Of a stretch of DNA of 64,000 nucleotides, positions 8,698 through 16,335 are shown in pieces. The notes under the pieces were generated by a model. That model ran no database searches, was not told where the DNA came from, and saw nothing but the letters and a program-made list of their open reading frames with translations. Location: assembly GCF_021922985.1 (NCBI RefSeq), contig NZ_CP040788.1, positions 1,922,001 through 1,986,000 of the forward strand, in the 5' to 3' direction. The stretch comes from Clavibacter michiganensis subsp. tessellarius. GTDB taxonomy: Bacteria; Actinomycetota; Actinomycetes; Actinomycetales; Microbacteriaceae. Every line of letters starts with the position of its first letter. Position 1 is the stretch's first letter. A program made the translations under genes and the position numbers.

Positions 8698-8713
8698 GTT
8701 AGCCGAGGCTAAC
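8698..8713 (-). promoter_or_regulatory. Perfect palindrome, probable MntR operator of mntH
   Basis: GTTAGCC-GA-GGCTAAC is a perfect inverted repeat with 7-base arms and a 2-base spacer. It lies 21-36 bases before the mntH start codon, where a bound repressor would block RNA polymerase. The TTAG...CTAA core resembles DtxR/IdeR/MntR-type operators of actinobacteria. Assignment to the MntR-like protein at 6725 is inference. Confidence 0.75.
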
Positions 8714-8734
8714 ATCCGTTCGCGCACACGCGGA

Positions 8735-8761
8735 AGGGCCCGTCCGGATCGGACGGGCCCT
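8735..8761 (-). terminator. Rho-independent-like terminator after the HAD phosphatase gene
   Basis: A perfect 12-bp stem (AGGGCCCGTCCG paired across a 3-base GAT loop) 48 bases past the stop codon of the minus-strand HAD gene. No U tract follows, as is common in actinobacteria. Confidence 0.75.
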
Positions 8762-8808
8762 GGGGTCGTACGGCGAGCGCGGCGAGCGGCCTCGCGGATC
8801 CGCCCGGA

Positions 8809-9729
8809 TCAGCTCGCGGAGCGCCCCGGCGCCAGGAACGCGGAGTCGTCCGCCGCCTCGCCGCGGACGATCCGCACCCAGTGCGCGAGGAACGCGGCGC
8901 CCGCGTGGTCGTGCACGAGGTCGCCCGCGGTGAGCACCGGGTACGGCGTCGCGGGGATGCCGTCGGCGGGCCGCACGTCGACGTGCGCGACCTCGTGGCC
9001 ATGCTCGTGCAGCCAGCCGGCCATCGCGTAGTCGGTGCGCGAGTCGCCGACCGTGCGCCAGCGCAGCGGCAGCGGGCCGCTGTCGGCGAGGAGCTCCAGC
9101 GCGCGGGCGGCGCCGAGGTCCTTGCCGAGGCGGATCGACTCGATGTCGGTCGAGATGATCGTGGGGTCGACGCGCACCTGCACGCGCCCCTCGGCGTCGG
9201 GCACCTCGACGCCCTCGAGCACCGAGCCGAGCCCGTGAGCGGTGAGCATCTCGACCGCGCGCGCGTCGAGGTCGGGCTGCACGGCGAGGTAGTCGGCGGA
9301 CGACACGCTCGTGAGCTGCTCGAGCGAGACCATGGCGTGCTTGGTGGCGTCGAAGAACATCCAGTCGGCGAAGCGCTCGGCGACGAGCCGCTCCATGTCG
9401 CGCATGTAGGCCTCGGGCAGCGCGAGCGACCGGTCGACGTGCACCTCCCCCGCGCCCGCGGGCGTGATGGAGAACCACGAGGCGCCCTTCTCGCAGACGG
9501 CGTGCACGCGCGCGCCCTCGGGCAGGCCGGCCGCGAGGAGCGGCCCGACGACCTGCTCGCGGATGAAGGCGTCCGAGCGGCCGGTGTTGAAGACGATGGG
9601 CACGCCCGCGGCGGCGAGCTCCACGAGGTCGGTGGCGATGCTCGGGATGGCGAGGGTGCGGGTGATCGGGCTGGCGATGGGGCCGTCGACGTCGAGGAGG
9701 AGGCCGAGGGGCGCGGGGGTCGTGGTCAC
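8809..9729 (-). CDS. HAD-superfamily hydrolase (phosphatase-like)
   Basis: 306 residues of the haloacid dehalogenase superfamily. Motif I is LLLDVDGPIAS with the two catalytic aspartates, motif II is VFNTGRSD with the phosphate-binding Thr, a Lys lies in SIRLGKDLG, and motif IV is TVGDSRTDYAMAG. The large cap insert (about 65-220) suggests a Cof- or sucrose/trehalose-phosphatase-like C2 type; the substrate is not predictable. GTG 9729 is preferred because GGGAGG lies nine bases upstream; ATG 9738 would touch that same ribosome site. The frame remains open through the upstream 48-bp repeats but without another ribosome site. Confidence 0.85.
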   Translation of the reverse strand: MTTTPAPLGLLLDVDGPIASPITRTLAIPSIATDLVELAAAGVPIVFNTGRSDAFIREQVVGPLLAAGLPEGARVHAVCEKGASWFSITPAGAGEVHVDRSLALPEAYMRDMERLVAERFADWMFFDATKHAMVSLEQLTSVSSADYLAVQPDLDARAVEMLTAHGLGSVLEGVEVPDAEGRVQVRVDPTIISTDIESIRLGKDLGAARALELLADSGPLPLRWRTVGDSRTDYAMAGWLHEHGHEVAHVDVRPADGIPATPYPVLTAGDLVHDHAGAAFLAHWVRIVRGEAADDSAFLAPGRSAS

Positions 9730-9738
9730 GGCTCCCAT

Positions 9739-9930
9739 CCTCCCGCAGGCCGACGGCGCTCCGCGGCGGCTGGGGAACCCCGACGGCCTCCCGCAGGCCG
9801 ACGGCACTCCGCGGCGGCTGGGGAACCCCGACGGCCTCCCGCAGGCCGACGGCACTCCGCGGCGGCTGGGGAACCCCGACGGCCTCCCGCAGGCCGACGG
9901 CACTCCGCGGCGGCTGGGGAACCCCGACGG
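9739..9930. repeat. 48-bp minisatellite, four near-identical copies
   Basis: Units begin at 9739, 9787, 9835 and 9883. They are identical except for one G/A difference in the first copy, and a degenerate partial fifth copy begins at 9931. Each unit contains the small hairpins GGCCT-CCCGC-AGGCC (across the unit junction) and GGGGAACCCC. The array sits between the HAD phosphatase start and the 3' end of the MFS gene at 9998. The near-perfect identity points to recent expansion by slippage or recombination. Confidence 0.9.
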
Positions 9931-9997
9931 CCTCCCGCAGGCGTCCGCCGCCCCGGGACGACGGGGGATCGCCGACGGCCTCGCGGGTCCGGCGGCG

Positions 9998-11311
9998 TCA
10001 GGCCTCCGCGCGCGCGGCGGCCGAGCGACCCCGGGCGGCCCGCCCCGCGGATCCGACCACGAGCACCACCGACACCGCCATGACCACGAGGTACGCGACC
10101 GGCAGCGCCGGGATCCCCAGCCCGTCGAGCAGCGCGCCCCCGGCGAGCGCCCCGCCGCCGATGCCCACGTTGAACGCGGTCGTGTAGAACGAGCTCGCCG
10201 TGTCGCGGAAGGACGGGTGCGCCGCGTGCAGCATGCGCGTCTGGAGGAGGGACGGGATCGCGCCGAACGCGAGGCCCCAGAGGAGGAAGCCGGGGATCGC
10301 GACGGCCCACATGCCCGGTGCGAACGCCAGCGCGCTGACGCCCAGGGCCGCGGCCACGAGCCCCGAGACCACGCCGAGCTGCGGCCGGCGGGAGAAGAGC
10401 GTGCCGGCGAGGAGCAGCCCCACGGCCCCGGCGATCCCGTAGCCGAACAGCATCGCGCTCAGCTGCTCCTCGGGGATGCCCATGACGCGCGTGACGAACG
10501 GGTCGACGTACGTGTAGAAGCCGTACTGGCCGATCATGATCACCATCGCCGTGACGCAGACGAGCAGCACGCCGCCCACGCCCTGCCCGGCCATGCGCGC
10601 GCGGAGGGGCACGCGGCCCGCGCCCGACGCGGCCGCGGGGGCCTCGCGCTCGGGCCGGCCCACCGCCGGCAGGAAGCGCCAGGTCAGCAGGATCCCCAGC
10701 ACCGTGAGCACGCCGATCCCCGCGAACGCCGCGCGCCAGCCGAACGCCTGCCCGGCCGCGGTGCCGAGCGGCACGCCGAGCACGAACGCGAGGCTGCCGC
10801 CGCCGACCGTGAGCGCGACCGCCCGGCCGATGAGCGCGGGCGGCACGAGGTGCGCCGAGTACGCGCCCACGACCGCCCAGAACAGGCCGTGCGCGAGCCC
10901 GCCGAGCACGCGCGTCGCGACGACGAGCTCGAACGTGGGCGCGAGCGCCGTGAGGAGGTTGCTCGTCGCGAAGACCGCGAGCACCGCGAGGAGCAGCGCG
11001 TGCCGCGGGACCCGCCGGGTGAGGGCCGCGAGCGGCGCGCTCGAGACCACCACGGCGATCGCGAACACCGAGACGAGGAGGCCGACGCGCGACTCCTCCA
11101 CCCCGAGGTCGCCGCTCATCTCGCTGAGGAGGCCGGTGGGCAGCGTCTCGCTCGTGACGCTGAGGAACACGCACGCGGCGAGGGTGAGGATGCCGACCCA
11201 GGGGAAGCGGAAGGCCGGATCCGACGGGTCGTGCGGCGGCACGGGCGTGCGCCGGCCGGCGTGCGCGACGCGGTCGGGATCGGGCAGGAAGATGGGGGAG
11301 GTGTTCGTCAT
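9998..11311 (-). CDS. MFS transporter, DHA1 (sugar efflux/AraJ-Cmx-like) group
   Basis: 437 residues with about 12 membrane helices. FLSVTSETLPTGLLSEMSGDLGV at the first helix is a hallmark of the DHA1 AraJ/YdhP/chloramphenicol-exporter group, and VVATRVLGGLAHGLFW contains the helix 4-5 motif with a conserved Arg-Gly. Likely a proton-coupled drug or metabolite exporter; substrate unknown. It is divergent from purU with 78 bases between. ATG 11311 has no clear ribosome site, so the start could be wrong by a few codons. It is separated from the downstream HAD gene by the 48-bp minisatellite. Confidence 0.88.
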   Translation of the reverse strand: MTNTSPIFLPDPDRVAHAGRRTPVPPHDPSDPAFRFPWVGILTLAACVFLSVTSETLPTGLLSEMSGDLGVEESRVGLLVSVFAIAVVVSSAPLAALTRRVPRHALLLAVLAVFATSNLLTALAPTFELVVATRVLGGLAHGLFWAVVGAYSAHLVPPALIGRAVALTVGGGSLAFVLGVPLGTAAGQAFGWRAAFAGIGVLTVLGILLTWRFLPAVGRPEREAPAAASGAGRVPLRARMAGQGVGGVLLVCVTAMVIMIGQYGFYTYVDPFVTRVMGIPEEQLSAMLFGYGIAGAVGLLLAGTLFSRRPQLGVVSGLVAAALGVSALAFAPGMWAVAIPGFLLWGLAFGAIPSLLQTRMLHAAHPSFRDTASSFYTTAFNVGIGGGALAGGALLDGLGIPALPVAYLVVMAVSVVLVVGSAGRAARGRSAAARAEA

Positions 11312-11389
11312 GGAGACCCACGGGACGTCGACGGCGGGAGAGCTCCCGGGGCCGGCGGGATCCGCCCGGCCAGTCGCTAGCCTAGACGG

Positions 11390-12262
11390 ATGACCGACCA
11401 GGCCACCCCGGCGCGTGCCCCGCACCGCGTCCTCAGCTTCTCCTGCGACGACCGGCCGGGCATCGTCCACGCCATCGCCGGGGCCATCGTCGAGGCCGGC
11501 GGCGACATCACCGAGTCGCAGCAGTTCTCGAGCGCCGACACGGGCCGGTTCTTCATGCGCCTGCAGATCCAGAGCGCGGCCGACGACGACCGGCTGGCCG
11601 ACGCGCTCGCCGCCGTGGTCGAGCGCTACGACGCGACGTGGCACCTCGACGAGGTGGGTCGGCCGCTGCGCACGCTCGTGCTGGGATCCACCGCCGAGCA
11701 CTGCGTGAACGACCTCCTGTTCCGGCAGCGCGCGGGCCAGCTGCCCGTCGAGATCCCGCTCGTGCTCAGCAACCACGGGAAGCTCGCCGACCTCGCGGGC
11801 TTCTACGGCGTGCCGTTCGAGCACGTACCGGTCACCGACGACGCGTCGAAGCGGGCGTTCGAGGAGCGCGTGATCCGCGCGGTCGAGGAGCACGACGTCG
11901 AGCTGGTGGTGCTCGCGCGCTACATGCAGATCCTCTCCCCCGAGCTGTGCGCGCGGCTCAGCGGCCGGATCATCAACATCCACCACTCCTTCCTCCCCGG
12001 CTTCAAGGGCGCGAACCCCTACAAGCAGGCGCACGCGCGCGGCGTGAAGCTCATCGGCGCGACCGCCCACTTCGTCACGAGCGACCTCGACGAGGGGCCG
12101 ATCGTGGAGCAGAACGTCGTGCGGGTCGACCACTCGCGCAGCGCCCGCGAGCTCATGGCCATCGGCCAGGACGAGGAGTCGCGCACCCTCACGCAGGCCG
12201 TGCGCTGGTTCGCGGAGCACCGCGTGCTGATGGACGGGGCGCGCACGATCATCTTCCGCTGA
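11390..12262 (+). CDS. purU: Formyltetrahydrofolate deformylase
   Basis: 290 residues. An N-terminal ACT domain (about 12-90, VLSFSCDDRPGIVHAIAG) precedes a formyltransferase-fold catalytic domain (95-290). Catalytic elements are visible: IINIHHSFLPGFKGANPY contains the Asn and His pair, and TSDLDEGPIVEQ the Asp. The enzyme hydrolyses 10-formyl-THF to formate and THF, balancing the folate pool and supplying formate for purine synthesis. No ribosome site precedes ATG 11390, but TAGCCTAGACGG immediately upstream looks like a -10 box at leaderless distance. Two purine and one-carbon genes elsewhere in the window (glyA, purN) share its pathway. Confidence 0.96.
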   Translation: MTDQATPARAPHRVLSFSCDDRPGIVHAIAGAIVEAGGDITESQQFSSADTGRFFMRLQIQSAADDDRLADALAAVVERYDATWHLDEVGRPLRTLVLGSTAEHCVNDLLFRQRAGQLPVEIPLVLSNHGKLADLAGFYGVPFEHVPVTDDASKRAFEERVIRAVEEHDVELVVLARYMQILSPELCARLSGRIINIHHSFLPGFKGANPYKQAHARGVKLIGATAHFVTSDLDEGPIVEQNVVRVDHSRSARELMAIGQDEESRTLTQAVRWFAEHRVLMDGARTIIFR

Positions 12263-12271
12263 CGCCGACGC

Positions 12272-12300
12272 CGGAGCCCGACGTCCGACGTCGGGTTCCG
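12272..12300 (+). terminator. Hairpin after purU
   Basis: An inverted repeat of CGGAGCCCGACGT and ACGTCGGGTTCCG around a 3-base loop, beginning ten bases after the purU stop. Two G-T pairs interrupt the stem. Probably the purU terminator. Confidence 0.65.
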
Positions 12301-12350
12301 GCGCGCGCGTCGGCCGCGCGCACCGCCTGGCCCACCCCGCGCACGCCACG

Positions 12351-12382
12351 AGGGGGCGGGCGCCTCACGGCACCCGCCCCCT
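12351..12382 (-). terminator. Hairpin after the first subtilase gene
   Basis: AGGGGGCGGG pairs with CCCGCCCCCT across a 12-base loop, 28 bases beyond the stop codon of the minus-strand subtilase gene. Confidence 0.7.
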
Positions 12383-12409
12383 CGGCGGTCACTCCCGGTC
12401 AGTCGCGGA

Positions 12410-15400
12410 TCAGCGGCTCACGGAGAGGTACTTCGGCGCGCTGGTCTTCGGCGCGTTCGCGTCGTCGCCCGCGTAGGCGGCGGTCACGGCGTACCGGCCC
12501 TTCGCGTACGCCGGCAGCTCGACGCGGCCGGTGCCCGACGCGTCGAGGGTGACCTCGTACGCGTCCGTGCCGACCGTCACGGTGACGGTGCCCGTGGGCG
12601 CCGCCTTCGCCGCGCTGTCGACCTTGACCGTGACGACGGCCTTCTGGGCGCTGGTCAGGACGGACGGCTTGATGCCCACCGTGACCGTGCTGGCCAGCTT
12701 GATCACGACGGGCTCGCTGGTCGCGGTGCCCGTGGGACCCGTGGCCGGCTTCGCCGTGACGACGACCGTGATCGCCTTGCCCGCGACCGACTGCGAGACC
12801 CGGTAGGTCGCGCGCGTCTGGCCGGCGAGCGGCGTGCCGTCCGCGTACCACTGGTACGAGAACGCCAGGCCCTCGGCGTCCCACGTGCCGGGCGACGCGG
12901 TGAGCGTCTGGCCGACGGTGGGCGTGCCGGTGATCACGGGGGGCGCGGTCGCGACGGGGGCCGGGATCGCGCCCGACTCGACGCGCACGTAGGTCGTCGA
13001 CGCGGAGCCCGAGTAGGCGACGCGACCGAGGTACGCGGTCTCGGGAGCGAGGTCGCTCCACGACGCCGTGTAGGTGGCCGGCCGGCTCTGCGTCGCGTCG
13101 ATCGGGTTCGGGGACACCTGGAAGGCGCCCTCGTCCGTCGTCGTGGACAGGTCGAACTTCGTGACCGTGTACTCCTCCGTCGTCTCGCCCTCGGGGATCG
13201 AGAAGACGTCGACCTTCACCACGTAGTCGCCGGCGGTCGGCGTCTCGATGGTGACGGACTCGTCGGCGGACTCGGTGGCCGACGTGTACGTCGCCACCAC
13301 CTTCCCGTCGACGACCCGGGTGACCGTGAGGTCGAGGTCGGCCGCGTCGTCCGCGGAGTCGAGGTCGATCCGGGTGGCCAGCTGGCCCGCGGGGACGGTC
13401 ACCGGGTAGGTGGCGGACGTCTTGGCGGGGCCGGATCCGGTGAAGGGCGACGAGGCGTCCTTCGGGTTCGGGATCACGACGCCGGCGGCGAGGCCCTCGG
13501 CGGTCAGCGCGATCGGTCCGGTGGTGCCGGGCGTCACCGTCACGTCGACGGATCCGTCGATGCCGGTCCCCTGCACCTCGGCCGGGGCCGCGATGGTGAC
13601 GGGGTTCACGGCGACGGGGCTGCGCACGACGTGGTCGGCGCTCGTCCAGGTGAGCGATCCGGTGGCGTAGCGGTCGACGGCCGCCGTGGTGCGCGTGAAC
13701 GACACCTCGAACGACTTCGTCTGGCCCGCCTCGGTGAACTCGAGCGTGGACGGGGTGACGTCCGCCGTGACGCCCGCGAGGCCCTGCACGCTGGCCGTGT
13801 AGGTGCCGGGACCGGTGGAGGTGACCTCGCGCGTCACGGTCTCGGAGCCCGTGAGGGTGCCGATCGCGATGCTCGCCAGGTTGAGCTCCGACGGGTCGAC
13901 GGGGTCGATGCCGGTGGCGTAGCCGAGGGCCGCGAGGTACGCGACCCAGTCGCTGCGGTCGTTGAGGTACAGCAGGCCCGCGTCGAGGTAGCGGCGCGGG
14001 TCCACGTGCCCGGCGCCCTGGGTGAAGGGATCCGTGACCGTCTCGCCGTCCGCGTCCTTCGTGTCGTACGCGGTGGTCATGAGGGCCGACTTGATCTCGG
14101 AGACGGGCGCGTTCGGGCGCTCGCCCAGGTACAGCAGCGCGAGGCCGGCCACGTGCGGGGCGGCCATCGACGTGCCGGACAGCAGCGCGTAGGTCGGGTC
14201 CTCCCCCTCCGCGTTGGCCGTCGCCGCGATGATCGAGACACCGGGCGCCGTCACGTCGGGCTTGAGGATGTCGCTGCCGTCCGCGAGGACCGGGCCGCGC
14301 GAGCTGAAGCCGGCGACCTGCGGGGTCGGGGCGGAGACGCCGGTCGTGTTGTCGGGCACCAGGGTGACGGTCGCGCCGGGCGTCGCCGCGTAGGCGGAGA
14401 CGGCCGCGTAGACGTCCGCGTCGAGGTGCACCGTCGGCACGGCGTGCGTGTCGGCGTCGACGGAGTTGGGCGTCGGGTTCACGAGCACCATGCCGATGCC
14501 GCCGGCCCGCTCGACCTCGGCCGACTTGGCGACGCGGTCGAAGGTGCCGCGCTCGCACAGGACGATCTTGCCGGCCGCCGTGGCCGGATCGAGGGATCCG
14601 GGTCCGCACAGGTTCGGGGTGGTCGCGCCGGCCGCGGCGACGGAGGCCGCCGTGACGAACGCGCCGGTCACCGGCTCGGTGACCGTGATGGACGAGCCCG
14701 CGTACTGCTGCCCGTCGCCGAGCTTCGCGGTGGCCTCGAAGTTGCCCGCGACCGTGCTCGCGGCGACCGTGGTGATCCAGGGCGACGCGTTGTCGAGGGT
14801 GGAGGCGCCAGGGCCGGAGTTGCCCGCGGAGGCGGACACGAAGATGCCCGCGCTGGCCGCGCCGAGGAACGCCGCGTCGGTCGCGGAGAACGTCGTCTGC
14901 GCGGAGCCGCCGCCGATGGAGTAGTTGATGACGTCGACGCCGTCCTTCGTCGCCTGCTCGATGGCGGCGACGAGGTCCGCGCCGGCGCAGCCGTCGTCGG
15001 TCTGCACGGCCGGGTCGGGCCCGGACCAGCAGACCTTGTACGCCGAGATCTTCGACGCCGGGGCGACGCCCGAGATGTCGCCGAGCGGGTTGCCGTCGAT
15101 GGTGGCCTCCACGCCGGCGTTGCCCGCCGCGGTGGATCCGGTGTGCGAGCCGTGCCCGTCGCCGTCGCGCGGGGAGACGTACTCGCCCGTCGCCGCGGTG
15201 CCGATGTTGGCCTTGCCGAAGCCGTTCACGTAGTAGCGCGCGCCCACGATCTTGGTGCTGCAGTCGGCGGCGGTGAACTGCTCGCCGGTCTGGCACAGGC
15301 CCGTGAACTGCTTGCCGTCGCCCTTGTCGAAGCGGATCGTGGATCCGTCGAGGTAGGGCTCGTCGCCCTTCGCGGTGCCGAGCGGCTCGCCCGCGAACGA

Positions 15401-16021
15401 CGGGTTCTCGGGGGCGATGCCGGTGTCGATGACGCCGATCACCGCGCCCTCGCCCGCGCTCTCCTGGCCGCCGGTCTTCGCCCAGACCCCGTCGGGGCCC
15501 GTGAGGCCGAGGAAGTCGGCGGCCGGGGTAGAGGTGGGGTGGTAGATGCGGTCGATCTCGACGCTCTGGACCTTCCGGTCGCTCGAGAGCTCCGCGGCCT
15601 GCTCGGCGGTGAGGTCGGCCGAGAACCCGTTGACCGTCAGGGAGTACGAGTAGTCGATGTCGGCGCCGACGCTGGCCGCGACATCCTGCTGCTGCTCCTC
15701 GAGGTGGTCGGTGTACTCCACGACGGGAGCGGACCGGGCGTCGAGCTGCGTGCCCGAGCGGGCCTGCGTCGCGGGGAGACCCGCGATGCCGCCCTGGTAG
15801 GTCGCGGCGGCCTGGTCGACGAGGGTGACGATGTAGCGGCCGTCCTCGAGGTCGGACGCCTGCTTCGCGACGGACGGCGCGGGCGCGGCCATCGCGCCCC
15901 CTGCTCCGAACGTGACGAGGCCGGCGGCGATGAGGGCGGTGGCGGCGACGGAGGCCGTCGCCCTGCGCAGGGAGGATGCGCGGTCGGACTCCGGACGGAG
16001 CCGAGGGGAGCGTGGGATCAC
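12410..16021 (-). CDS. Secreted subtilisin-like serine protease with PA and Ig-like domains
   Basis: 1,203 residues. A signal peptide spans about 1-45 (ending GAGGAMA, then APAPS), followed by an inhibitor-I9 propeptide (60-155) and a peptidase S8 domain with Asp199 (VIGVIDTGIAP), His290 (GDGHGSHT), oxyanion Asn401 and Ser618 (LLSGTSMAAPH). A protease-associated domain is inserted between His and Ser (about 417-557). The rest contains a fibronectin-like segment and two bacterial Ig-like repeats, including GTPTVGQTLTASPGTWD and GTVTVTVG. GTG 16021 is chosen because AAGGA lies seven bases before it and a signal peptide follows. It is paralogous to the gene at 16336. In Clavibacter, secreted subtilases of this size are associated with plant interaction; that role here is inference. 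Confidence 0.93.
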   Translation of the reverse strand: MIPRSPRLRPESDRASSLRRATASVAATALIAAGLVTFGAGGAMAAPAPSVAKQASDLEDGRYIVTLVDQAAATYQGGIAGLPATQARSGTQLDARSAPVVEYTDHLEEQQQDVAASVGADIDYSYSLTVNGFSADLTAEQAAELSSDRKVQSVEIDRIYHPTSTPAADFLGLTGPDGVWAKTGGQESAGEGAVIGVIDTGIAPENPSFAGEPLGTAKGDEPYLDGSTIRFDKGDGKQFTGLCQTGEQFTAADCSTKIVGARYYVNGFGKANIGTAATGEYVSPRDGDGHGSHTGSTAAGNAGVEATIDGNPLGDISGVAPASKISAYKVCWSGPDPAVQTDDGCAGADLVAAIEQATKDGVDVINYSIGGGSAQTTFSATDAAFLGAASAGIFVSASAGNSGPGASTLDNASPWITTVAASTVAGNFEATAKLGDGQQYAGSSITVTEPVTGAFVTAASVAAAGATTPNLCGPGSLDPATAAGKIVLCERGTFDRVAKSAEVERAGGIGMVLVNPTPNSVDADTHAVPTVHLDADVYAAVSAYAATPGATVTLVPDNTTGVSAPTPQVAGFSSRGPVLADGSDILKPDVTAPGVSIIAATANAEGEDPTYALLSGTSMAAPHVAGLALLYLGERPNAPVSEIKSALMTTAYDTKDADGETVTDPFTQGAGHVDPRRYLDAGLLYLNDRSDWVAYLAALGYATGIDPVDPSELNLASIAIGTLTGSETVTREVTSTGPGTYTASVQGLAGVTADVTPSTLEFTEAGQTKSFEVSFTRTTAAVDRYATGSLTWTSADHVVRSPVAVNPVTIAAPAEVQGTGIDGSVDVTVTPGTTGPIALTAEGLAAGVVIPNPKDASSPFTGSGPAKTSATYPVTVPAGQLATRIDLDSADDAADLDLTVTRVVDGKVVATYTSATESADESVTIETPTAGDYVVKVDVFSIPEGETTEEYTVTKFDLSTTTDEGAFQVSPNPIDATQSRPATYTASWSDLAPETAYLGRVAYSGSASTTYVRVESGAIPAPVATAPPVITGTPTVGQTLTASPGTWDAEGLAFSYQWYADGTPLAGQTRATYRVSQSVAGKAITVVVTAKPATGPTGTATSEPVVIKLASTVTVGIKPSVLTSAQKAVVTVKVDSAAKAAPTGTVTVTVGTDAYEVTLDASGTGRVELPAYAKGRYAVTAAYAGDDANAPKTSAPKYLSVSR

Positions 16022-16121
16022 GAACACGTCCTTCAGATGGGGATCGGTGGCCCGAACGCGCCCCTTGCGACGCGCACGAAACCTCAACATACCCCGGGTA
16101 TTCACCCTGAGAAAGGATCGG

Positions 16122-16139
16122 TGTTACCGCTGTGTAACA
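16122..16139 (-). promoter_or_regulatory. Inverted repeat in the subtilase promoter region
   Basis: TGTTAC-N6-GTAACA lies about 100 bases upstream of the GTG start of the first subtilase. The arms are perfect. It could be an operator; the GTTAC core is shared by several actinobacterial response-regulator sites, but no specific regulator can be named. Confidence 0.45.
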
Positions 16140-16287
16140 GTTCCGGATCGGGCGCGATCACCGCCATCTCGGGCATCTGGACCGGTTCGCACGCCGCCCG
16201 CCCCTGAGCGCCGACCCCTCTCACGGGGACGCCTTTCAGGCTCGGCCCCTCCCTCCTGTGTAGGTGCGCATCGCGCACGCGCGACGA

Positions 16288-16315
16288 AGGGCGGGTGCCC
16301 TGCGGCACCCGCCCT
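16288..16315 (-). terminator. Terminator after the second subtilase gene
   Basis: A perfect 12-bp stem (AGGGCGGGTGCC) with a 4-base loop, 21 bases beyond the stop codon at 16336. It separates the two subtilase transcripts, so each probably has its own promoter. Confidence 0.8.
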
Positions 16316-16335
16316 CCGTCGTCAGCTCGCGACGA

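Noticed and set aside
9738..9903. Extension of the HAD phosphatase N-terminus through the minisatellite
   Set aside because: The frame is open but there is no ribosome site, and the HAD motif I would then sit after a repetitive Pro/Arg segment. GTG 9729 has a well-spaced GGGAGG.
9739..9941. Could the 48-bp repeats be a CRISPR array?
   Set aside because: The units follow each other directly with no spacers, and no cas genes are nearby.
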